Assembly (NCBI GenBank): GCA_017544185.1
Contig: JAFYEQ010000277.1
Coordinates: 1-11,923 of the forward strand
Length of the DNA stretch: 11,923 nucleotides
Origin: Oscillospiraceae bacterium
Lineage (GTDB): Bacteria > Bacillota > Clostridia > Oscillospirales > Ruminococcaceae
Direction of reading: 5' to 3'
Below the pieces are notes generated by a model. It had not been told where the DNA came from. It saw only the letters and a list, made by a program, of their open reading frames with translations, and searched no databases. The position numbers and the translations under genes were made by a program. This document shows, piece after piece, positions 5,663 to 11,923 of the stretch (positions are counted from its first letter, which is position 1; every line of letters starts with the position of its first letter).

Positions 5663-6552
5663 CACATACGTTCCCTTATGGCTGCGGAGAGCCTGTTGGC
5701 CCTGTCCAGATAGAAGGGCGTGCGGGTGAGCAGGGGACCTGCATTGTCCACTGCCTGTGCAGCGGAGGTAAAGTCGCCGCACATATAGAACAGCTCGGCC
5801 GTATCTAAGAACACCATCCCGCGAAGGAACATCTTCAGGGGAGTGCCGCCATCGTCTAATTTCTTCTCCACGTCCTTGTTGAAGCGGTTCTGGAAGTCGT
5901 TCTTCATGAGCCTCAGATCCAGCGCGTGACGGGGGTCGCCCGATGCGGCGTAGGCGTGTATGAGTATCTCTATGGCCGTGGAGCAGGAGGAGTAGTTCCG
6001 CTGTGAGCACTCGCGTATGAAGGGCTCACCGTCCTTGTAGGCACGCATGGCGCTGTCATAGTCGCCCAGCTCGTAGTAGAGCCCCACGATATCATCATAG
6101 AAGGACATGCCCACGTTGGGGTACTTGATGAACTGGCTGCGGTCGATGGTGTCCAGCGTGGATATGGCCTTGTCCATCTCACCGCGCTGCATATGGGTCT
6201 CCGCAACGAACAGGGTCAGATATGCCTTCTCGGGGAAGGTCTGAGCCATAGGCATCTTGCTGTACAGCATATCCAGCGCTCTGTCGGAGCAGTGGTCGTA
6301 CTGCAGGGAGGTCATGGCCTCCTTGAGCACCTTGGAGCTCTGTCCCTCGGGGATCAGAGCCTTCTTTGCGAAGAGCACGGCTATGAACAGGACCACGTTC
6401 ACGATGATGAGAAAGAGGAGCCCCGACATATGGAACACACGTATCACGATATAGGTGATGATATCTATCACCGCTATCGCACCGACGCCCTTTATGATCA
6501 GCTGCTGTCGGTCATATAGTTTTTCCAGCTGATCGCGTGAGATGTCTAACAT
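5662..6552 (-). CDS. Membrane protein with two N-terminal TM helices and helical-repeat (TPR-like) domain, paralogue A
   Basis: A 296-residue protein of no family I can name. After a charged, amphipathic N-terminus (R-D-Q-L-E-K-L-Y-D-R) come two hydrophobic segments at about 20-39 and 44-63, then a helical domain with TPR-like periodicity: H-M-Q-R-G-E-M-D-K-A, L-Y-Y-E-L-G-D-Y-D-S-A and F-Y-M-C-G-D-F-T-S-A each have the G-D/E-x-x-x-A pattern typical of the turn and second helix of a TPR. The downstream neighbour is a diverged copy joined by a 1-bp stop/start overlap, so the two are co-translated and may assemble together. AGGAG six bases before the ATG supports the start. It follows valS after a 69-base gap carrying a stem-loop. 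The function is unknown; a scaffold or adaptor at the membrane is inference. Confidence 0.82.
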   Translation of the reverse strand: MLDISRDQLEKLYDRQQLIIKGVGAIAVIDIITYIVIRVFHMSGLLFLIIVNVVLFIAVLFAKKALIPEGQSSKVLKEAMTSLQYDHCSDRALDMLYSKMPMAQTFPEKAYLTLFVAETHMQRGEMDKAISTLDTIDRSQFIKYPNVGMSFYDDIVGLYYELGDYDSAMRAYKDGEPFIRECSQRNYSSCSTAIEILIHAYAASGDPRHALDLRLMKNDFQNRFNKDVEKKLDDGGTPLKMFLRGMVFLDTAELFYMCGDFTSAAQAVDNAGPLLTRTPFYLDRANRLSAAIRERM

Positions 6553-6586
6553 AATAAGCTCCTGTGGTCATATGCGGACGCGGGAG

Positions 6587-6615
6587 GCAGGGGACGGCAT
6601 AGAGCCGTGCCCTGC
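6587..6615 (-). other. Intergenic stem-loop after valS, without a T-tract
   Basis: GCAGGG (6587-6592) pairs with CCCTGC (6610-6615) and, after one G-G mismatch, ACGGC pairs with GCCGT, leaving a five-base loop that reads TCTAT on the minus strand. The stem is strong, but no run of T follows on the minus strand, so full termination is unlikely. It could partly attenuate transcription, stabilise the valS 3' end or mark an mRNA processing site. The loop sequence and flanking GGC/GCC are the same as in the terminator at 462-486. Confidence 0.6.
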
Positions 6616-6621
6616 GGTATA

Positions 6622-9240
6622 TCACTTGAGAGCTGCGATGCTCTGCTCGATCTTCTCCATCTTCTCTACTGCGCGGGCCAGTTTTGCCTTCTCGGCCTCG
6701 ATCTGCTTCTCGGGAGCCTTGGCCATGAAGCCCGGGTTGTTGAGCTTGCCGGAGGAGAAGTCGATATCCTTCTGTACGGCAGCCTTCTCCTTGGCAAGAC
6801 GTGCCAACTCCTTCTCGCGGTCTACCAGATCCGAGAGGGGTATGGATATCCTTGCGTCGGCGGTGACAGCGGTGATGCAGTCGGATATATCGAAGCTGTC
6901 GCCTATCTCTACGGAGGATGCGGATGCCAGTCTCTCAAGGAACATGATGCCCTTCTCGAAGGTGTCCTTATGAGCGGTCTCTATGTACAGCTTGGCCTTC
7001 ACGGAGGGGATGACGTTCATCTCGGCACGGCGGTTGCGCACTGCCTTGATGGCCTCGATGATCCTCTCGAACTCGTCAGCCTCGGCACCATAGTCCAGAG
7101 CGGGATCGGATACGGGATAGTCGGTGAGCATGATGGGCTCAGCGCCGTCGGTGAGCACCTGATAGATCTCTTCGGTGATGTACGGCATAAAGGGATGGAG
7201 CAGACGCAGCATGCCCTTCATCACCCATACCAGCACTGCCTGAGCAGACTCGGCGGAGCTGCCGCCTGCCTGTATGCGGGGCTTGGTGAGCTCGATGTAC
7301 CAGTCGCAGTATACGTCCCAGATGAAGTCGTATATCTTCTGGGATGCTACGCCCAGCTCGAATGCTTCCAGATTGGTGCCTACCTCGCCTGCAAGGGCGT
7401 TGAAGCGGGTGATGACCCACTTGTCCTCGGGCATGAGCTCAGCGGGGAGACCCTTGTCCTCGAAGCCGTCGGGGAGGTTCATCATAATGAAGCGGGATGC
7501 GTTCCACAGCTTGTTCGCGAAGTTGCGGGCAGCAGTCACCTTGCTCTCGATGAAGCGCATATCATTGCCGGGAGCGTTGCCGTTTGCCAGCATGAAGCGC
7601 AGAGCGTCGGCGCCGTACTTGTCGATGATCTCCAGCGGGTCTATGCCGTTGCCAAGGGACTTGGACATCTTGCGTCCCTGCTCATCGCGCACCAGACCGT
7701 GTATGAGTACGGTATCGAAGGGCACCTTGCCGGTATTCTCCAGCGAGGAGAACATCATGCGGATGACCCAGAAGAATATGATGTCGTAGCCTGTAACGAG
7801 GGTATTCGTGGGGAAGAAGTACTTGAAGTCCTCGCTGTCCGTATCGGGCCAGCCCAGTGTGGAGAAGGGCCAGAGAGCGGAGGAGAACCAGGTATCCAGC
7901 GTGTCGGGATCCTGACGCATAGGCTTGCCGCACTCGGGACAGGTGCAGCTGTCCTCGCCGCTGACGATCATCTTTCCGCAGTCGTCGCAGTAGAATGCGG
8001 GTATCCTGTGTCCCCACCATATCTGACGGGATATGCACCAGTCGCGGATATTGTCGAGCCAGTTGAAATAGGTCTTGTCGAAGCGCTCGGGAACGAACTT
8101 GGTGTCGCCGTTCTTTACCGCATCTATAGCGGGCTGTGCCAGCTCCTTCATGCGAACGAACCACTGTGTGGATACACGAGGCTCTACTACCGTGCTGCAG
8201 CGCTGACAGCTGCCTACGTTGTGGGAGTAGTCCTCTATCTTTACCAGGAAGCCGCCCTTATCCAGATCCTCTACTATCTTCGCTCTTGCCTCATAGCGGT
8301 CCATGCCTGCATATGCGGGATAGTCGTCTGTGATGCGGGCATCCTCCGTCATCACGTTGATGACGGGCAGGTCGTGGCGCTTGCCTACCTCGAAGTCGTT
8401 GGGGTCATGGGCGGGAGTGATCTTTACTACACCGGTACCGAAGTCCTTCTCAACGTACTCATCGGCAACGACGGGTATCTCGCGGCCTACGAGGGGGAGC
8501 GTTACGGTCTTGCCTACGATGTCCTTGTATCTCTCGTCATCGGGAGCAACTGCTACTGCGGTATCGCCCAGCAGGGTCTCGGGACGGGTGGTAGCCAGCT
8601 CTACATAGCCGCTGCCGTCCGTGAGGGGATAGCGGATATGCCAGAAATGGCCCTTCTTCTCGTCGTATATGACCTCGGCATCGGAAAGGGCGGTCTTACA
8701 GCAGGGGCACCAGTTGATGAGCCTCTCGCCGCGGTATATGAGCCCCTTGTCGTAGTACTTGATGAATACGTGCTTTACTGCCTTGGAGCAACCCTCGTCC
8801 ATGGTGAAGCGCTCTCTTGACCAGTCGCAGGATGACCCCAGCTTCTTCAGCTGCTCTACTATGCGTCCGCCGAACTGCTCCTTCCACTTCCATGCGCGTT
8901 CCATGAAGGCATCTCTGCCGATGGCCTCCTTAGTAAGGCCCTCCTGTCTCATAGCCGCAACTATCCTTGCCTCGGTTGCCAGAGCCGCATGGTCTGTGCC
9001 GGGGAGCCAGAGAGCAGCGTAGCCTGACATCCTCTTCCAGCGGATGAGTATATCCTGCAGGGTCTCGTCGAGAGCATGTCCCATATGGAGCTGTCCCGTG
9101 ATGTTCGGAGGGGGTATGACTATAGTATAGGGCTTCTTCTGCGGGTCGCGCTCCGCTTTGAAGCATCCGTTCTCCATCCAGTAACTGTAGATCCTGTCCT
9201 CGAACGACTTAGGTTCGTAGGTCTTTGCTAATTCACGCAT
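6622..9240 (-). CDS. valS: Valine--tRNA ligase
   Basis: The 872-residue product is full length for a bacterial class I valyl-tRNA synthetase, which charges tRNA-Val and edits misactivated threonine. The HIGH signature appears as H-M-G-H at 52-55 within PPPNITGQLHMGHAL. KMSKS is intact at 524-528 (G-R-K-M-S-K-S-L-G-N). C-S-S/D-W-S-R-E-R-F-T-M-D-E and A-R-N-F-A-N-K-L-W-N-A are diagnostic of ValS. There are Cys pairs at C-P-C-C, C-Q-R-C, C-D-D-C and C-T-C-P-E-C that could bind zinc. The last 65 residues (from about L-V-D-R-E-K-E-L) form the C-terminal coiled coil that grips the tRNA. The start at 9240 is chosen for its AGGAGG (9248-9253) seven bases away and for M-R-E-L-A-K-T-Y; a longer in-frame start at 9273 lacks such a site. 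The gene sits 34 bases after the lipoprotein gene, with no room for a T-box leader, so it relies on upstream transcription. Confidence 0.98.
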   Translation of the reverse strand: MRELAKTYEPKSFEDRIYSYWMENGCFKAERDPQKKPYTIVIPPPNITGQLHMGHALDETLQDILIRWKRMSGYAALWLPGTDHAALATEARIVAAMRQEGLTKEAIGRDAFMERAWKWKEQFGGRIVEQLKKLGSSCDWSRERFTMDEGCSKAVKHVFIKYYDKGLIYRGERLINWCPCCKTALSDAEVIYDEKKGHFWHIRYPLTDGSGYVELATTRPETLLGDTAVAVAPDDERYKDIVGKTVTLPLVGREIPVVADEYVEKDFGTGVVKITPAHDPNDFEVGKRHDLPVINVMTEDARITDDYPAYAGMDRYEARAKIVEDLDKGGFLVKIEDYSHNVGSCQRCSTVVEPRVSTQWFVRMKELAQPAIDAVKNGDTKFVPERFDKTYFNWLDNIRDWCISRQIWWGHRIPAFYCDDCGKMIVSGEDSCTCPECGKPMRQDPDTLDTWFSSALWPFSTLGWPDTDSEDFKYFFPTNTLVTGYDIIFFWVIRMMFSSLENTGKVPFDTVLIHGLVRDEQGRKMSKSLGNGIDPLEIIDKYGADALRFMLANGNAPGNDMRFIESKVTAARNFANKLWNASRFIMMNLPDGFEDKGLPAELMPEDKWVITRFNALAGEVGTNLEAFELGVASQKIYDFIWDVYCDWYIELTKPRIQAGGSSAESAQAVLVWVMKGMLRLLHPFMPYITEEIYQVLTDGAEPIMLTDYPVSDPALDYGAEADEFERIIEAIKAVRNRRAEMNVIPSVKAKLYIETAHKDTFEKGIMFLERLASASSVEIGDSFDISDCITAVTADARISIPLSDLVDREKELARLAKEKAAVQKDIDFSSGKLNNPGFMAKAPEKQIEAEKAKLARAVEKMEKIEQSIAALK

Positions 9241-9274
9241 CTTATTGCCTCCTGTATGCTGCGCCTGATCCATA

Positions 9275-10543
9275 TCAGCCGCTTATTTCCTTGATCTGCT
9301 CATAGAGCAGCTCCGACTGCTCCTTGGCAGTGGAACGCTTGAAGTATACCTCGTTGCACGCCTCCTGGAACATCCTGATCACATCGCCGTTCTCCATGAT
9401 GGGGCGCATCTTATTTATGACTGCGGGCTCCTGCATGCGCTCGAAGGCGGCGTACTGTATGCCGTCCAGCTTGCCCAGCCCGTCAAGAGTGGCTCTCGCA
9501 GGTGCGCTGAGGGGCACGCCCTTCTCAAGGCCCTGCAGTTCGGCCATCTCACTTGAGTTTATAAGATAATCCAGCAGCAGCCCCGCTTCCAGGGGATGCT
9601 CGGTGTTGTCGCTTATGGCGTACATAGTAGCAGGCTTCACGTACCAGCCGTGCCCGGGCTCGCCGGACATGGACGTATAGGGAGCAGCGACTATGTCGTA
9701 CCCGTTCTCCATGGCGACGGCGCAGGCGTTCTCCGCGTCGGAAAGCCATGCCACCACGCCCGCGGTCTTGCCCGTGTCCAGACGGTAGTCGTCGCCGTAC
9801 TCCATCTGAGGCATGACCTTAGACTCCACCAGCAGACAGTAGAACTCGATCATGGTGCTCAGATCCTCCGGCGTGAATTGGAGCTTCCCGTCCTCGGAGA
9901 ATATGTTCTTCCCCCTTGCCTGCTCCGCGTAAGCCGTGCAGAACAGCCATGCGCTCTTGGGTATCATGGATATGGGGTAGACCTTGCCGTCCATGACCTT
10001 TGCCGCATCCAAGAAGTCCGACCAGGTGGTGGGTATATCCAGCCCGTAGGACTCGTACAGAGTGCGGTTGATATATACCGTCTGGGCGTTCATGGCAATG
10101 GGGAGCGCATTGAGCTTGTTGTCCTTCATGCCGTACTCCAGCATGTTCTTGTCGATGGTGCTCAGGTCCACCACATCGGACAGACGCTTGATATCATAGT
10201 ATCCCTTGCCGTCGGGGGAGTACTGATCGATCCAGGCGAAGTTGATCTGCATCACGTCCGATTCGCTGCCCGACGCCATGCGCACGTCGTTTCGCACCTG
10301 ATAGCCAGACCATTCGGTATAGCTGCAGCGCACGTCGATGTTGGGGTACATGACCTCAAAGGTGCGTATGGCCTCAAGGGTATACTCGTTGCGGTCGTCG
10401 TTGCCCCACCAGGAGAAGGTGAGCTGCACCGTGTCGTCCTCGGTATTGACGTTGGAGGGCGCGATATATGACGTATCACACGCCGTCAGCATGGACGCGG
10501 TGATCAGGGACGCAAGGGAAGCGGCGATATATCTTCTATTCAT
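9275..10543 (-). CDS. Extracellular solute-binding lipoprotein (family 1, sugar-type)
   Basis: A 422-residue exported lipoprotein: M-N-R-R-Y, a hydrophobic stretch, then the lipobox L-T-A-C with the lipid-carrying cysteine at 22. The mature part has the hallmarks of family 1 ABC binding proteins: L-T-F-S-W-W-G-N-D-D-R-N (41-52), F-E-V-M-Y-P-N-I-D-V, S-D-V-M-Q-I-N-F-A-W-I-D-Q-Y, and a later W-Y-V-K-P-A-T-M-Y-A-I-S-D-N-T. Such proteins usually capture sugars or oligosaccharides outside the cell and pass them to a permease. No permease or ATPase gene is visible here; the gene instead overlaps a diguanylate cyclase by 8 bp, so a sensing role is possible (inference). The start at 10543 is preferred because GGGGG lies six bases upstream; another ATG two codons earlier is also possible. 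A longer in-frame opening exists only because it runs antiparallel to no gene and through the cyclase tail. Confidence 0.92.
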   Translation of the reverse strand: MNRRYIAASLASLITASMLTACDTSYIAPSNVNTEDDTVQLTFSWWGNDDRNEYTLEAIRTFEVMYPNIDVRCSYTEWSGYQVRNDVRMASGSESDVMQINFAWIDQYSPDGKGYYDIKRLSDVVDLSTIDKNMLEYGMKDNKLNALPIAMNAQTVYINRTLYESYGLDIPTTWSDFLDAAKVMDGKVYPISMIPKSAWLFCTAYAEQARGKNIFSEDGKLQFTPEDLSTMIEFYCLLVESKVMPQMEYGDDYRLDTGKTAGVVAWLSDAENACAVAMENGYDIVAAPYTSMSGEPGHGWYVKPATMYAISDNTEHPLEAGLLLDYLINSSEMAELQGLEKGVPLSAPARATLDGLGKLDGIQYAAFERMQEPAVINKMRPIMENGDVIRMFQEACNEVYFKRSTAKEQSELLYEQIKEISG

Positions 10544-11923
10544 CGTCATCCCCCTTTTCGGTCTCCTCGTCCGATGTATCGGCTGCGGGAGGGTCCGCGT
10601 CGTCGGTCTCTGCATCGGCGTCCTCTTCGGCATCGACCTGCATATCCTCGGGAGCGGTATCATCCTCTGCGTCATCTGTGATATCGGTCACGCCGTCCTC
10701 GGCGTCGTTGTCGGTCTTGCTCTCGGTATCGGCAGATGCGTCATCAGGTGCTGTATCGTCGGATACGGTCTCGGAGGGGCCATCCGCCGTACTGTCAGTA
10801 TTTTCAGTATTATCGGGATCCTCTGCGGGAGCGGTCTCGTCCTTCTGATCCTCGGCGGCTTCGGATGCCTCGCCGGTCGCGGCCCTGTCCTTCTCGCCGT
10901 AGAGGGATGCAGTGTTCTTGCCGCTGCGCTTGGATATGTACAGCGCCTTGTCCGCGTTGATGTACAGCTCCTCGAAGGTATCCGCATCGAAGGGGAACAG
11001 GGCTGCGCCGATCGAGCAGCTGAGTCTGTACTTCTGCTTGTCGTCGGCATACTTATAGTTGAACAGCTGCCTTATGACCTCGCACTTCTCGGAGAGCTCG
11101 CTCCATGCGTTGTCGTAGCCCTCGAGCTTGGTGAAGACGCAGAACTCGTCGCCGCCTATGCGTCCGATGAGATCCTTGTCCGTGAACTGTTTGTTCAGCA
11201 GCTCGCCCATCATGGAGAGCACATGGTCGCCCACGGTATGTCCCAGGCTGTCGTTGATCGACTTGAAGTCGTCTATATCCACGATCACCATGGCGTGGAC
11301 GCTCTTCTTGGCGTTGGCGATGGTATACCGTGTACCGTCCTCGAAGGAGCGCTTGTTGAGCACGCCCGTGAGCTGGTCGTAGTCTGCCTTCTTGCCGAGA
11401 GCGGAGACGATATGGTTGATGGGGTTGGTGAATATTATGGAGATCACCACGTCTATGACTATGGCGATAAGGGTGGCGATGACTGCGAGGGTGAGTATGC
11501 TCTTCTGAGCTTCCTTCTTGGTGTCGAGTATGACCTCGGTGGGTATGGAGGTCACTAAGAACCAGTCATCTCCGCAGGGGTCGGCGGAAACTATATACTC
11601 GGCCTTGTCGGCCTCTACGGGGTCGCCCTTGATGCGGGCGCGTATCTCTCTGGGGACCACGGTCTTGTTCTCGCCCAGGGAGGAGTATATGATGTTCATA
11701 TCCTTGTCGATGAGGCGCACCGTCATGGACGTCATGGAATCGGGGGTATCCACGATGTTCTCCAGCTCTACGGAGTATATGGACACCACCAGTACAGCGT
11801 TGGGGTTGAGCCGCTTGACGTAGTATATCCTCTTGTAGTCGTCGTTGAAGCCGGAGTACCAGCCGTCCTGAGTGGACTGCCTGCTGATCATGGCGGACAG
11901 GGCGTTGTAGAGCAGATCGCCCA
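10536..11923 (-). CDS. Membrane diguanylate cyclase (Cache sensor + GGDEF) with long acidic tail; 5' end beyond right edge
   Basis: The last 461 residues are visible, numbered here from the window edge. Residues 1-135 look like the membrane-proximal half of an extracellular Cache sensor, ending W-F-L-V-T-S-I-P-T-E-V. A transmembrane helix spans about 141-164. The GGDEF domain runs from about 179 to 345, with V-D-I-D-D-F-K-S-I-N-D (metal Asp 215, Asn 223) and an intact G-G-D-E-F at 256-260, so c-di-GMP synthesis from two GTP is expected. The product-inhibition site RxxD is replaced by T-D-K-D (247-250), so feedback inhibition may be absent. The final 111 residues are low-complexity, with 49 Asp/Glu, three Lys and no Arg. 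The next gene, a solute-binding lipoprotein, starts inside this gene's end. The first part of the sensor and the start codon are missing. Confidence 0.93.
   Translation of the reverse strand, partial: GDLLYNALSAMISRQSTQDGWYSGFNDDYKRIYYVKRLNPNAVLVVSIYSVELENIVDTPDSMTSMTVRLIDKDMNIIYSSLGENKTVVPREIRARIKGDPVEADKAEYIVSADPCGDDWFLVTSIPTEVILDTKKEAQKSILTLAVIATLIAIVIDVVISIIFTNPINHIVSALGKKADYDQLTGVLNKRSFEDGTRYTIANAKKSVHAMVIVDIDDFKSINDSLGHTVGDHVLSMMGELLNKQFTDKDLIGRIGGDEFCVFTKLEGYDNAWSELSEKCEVIRQLFNYKYADDKQKYRLSCSIGAALFPFDADTFEELYINADKALYISKRSGKNTASLYGEKDRAATGEASEAAEDQKDETAPAEDPDNTENTDSTADGPSETVSDDTAPDDASADTESKTDNDAEDGVTDITDDAEDDTAPEDMQVDAEEDADAETDDADPPAADTSDEETEKGDDDE

Noticed and set aside
5663..6010. An N-terminal extension of the downstream paralogue gene
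   Set aside because: The open frame continues into the upstream paralogue, but the reading is Arg/His-rich and out of frame with a well-supported protein. The TGATG junction gives the better start.
6607..8820. A 737-codon open frame on the plus strand
   Set aside because: It lies entirely opposite valS, starts without a ribosome binding site and translates to low-complexity Leu/Val/Gly/Tyr-rich sequence. It results from the codon bias of valS.
10544..10675. An N-terminal extension of the solute-binding protein gene
   Set aside because: The extra residues are Arg/Pro/Thr-rich, come from the cyclase tail in another frame, and would bury the lipoprotein signal peptide.
10338..11558. A 406-codon open frame on the plus strand
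   Set aside because: It is antisense to the diguanylate cyclase and lipoprotein genes, both with clear domains. The valine/leucine-rich product reflects the reverse complement of the acidic tail.

Overview
All genes in this window lie on the minus strand, so the region is read from high to low coordinates. Base composition is moderately G+C-rich in the genes and AT-rich in the two intergenic gaps. Isoleucine is often encoded by ATA, AGGAGG-type ribosome binding sites are common, and the genes are tightly packed with overlapping ends. Together with the protein types (PrsW-family protease, a Firmicutes-type shikimate kinase-like protein, a Cache-GGDEF protein, a family 1 solute-binding lipoprotein), this suggests a Clostridia member, perhaps a gut Ruminococcus or related Oscillospiraceae. 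That taxonomic placement is inference.

Region 1 (11923 down to 1725) looks like one long operon of eight genes. It begins with a membrane-bound diguanylate cyclase that runs off the right edge and ends in a long acidic tail. Next come a solute-binding lipoprotein overlapping it by 8 bp, valyl-tRNA synthetase (valS), two tandem paralogous membrane proteins with helical-repeat domains, folylpolyglutamate synthase (folC), a PrsW-family membrane protease with a Gln/Tyr/Gly/Pro-rich repeat tail, and a shikimate kinase family protein. Most junctions are overlaps of 1-11 bp or short gaps. The two wider gaps, about 70 bp each, lie after valS (a stem-loop without a T-tract) and after folC. No promoter for this operon lies inside the window.

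Region 2 (1724 to 461) is an AT-rich gap of about 200 bp with several inverted repeats and a good sigma-A promoter. It drives a two-gene operon: a small Cro/C1-type regulator and a secreted protein with a very Tyr/Asn-rich N-terminal half. A strong Rho-independent terminator at 462-486 closes it.

Region 3 (460 to 1) holds a 124-bp, highly self-complementary element (297-420) with no assigned function, then a near-consensus promoter and the first 63 codons of a branched-chain aminotransferase (ilvE), which runs off the left edge.

The points most worth following up are the 124-bp palindromic element, the substitutions in the substrate-binding motif of the shikimate kinase-like protein, the paralogous membrane pair placed between valS and folC, the coupling of a diguanylate cyclase to an orphan binding protein, and the HTH/Tyr-rich secreted protein pair. 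No complete novel system is demonstrated by the sequence alone. No tRNA, rRNA, CRISPR array, transposase or plus-strand gene was seen.
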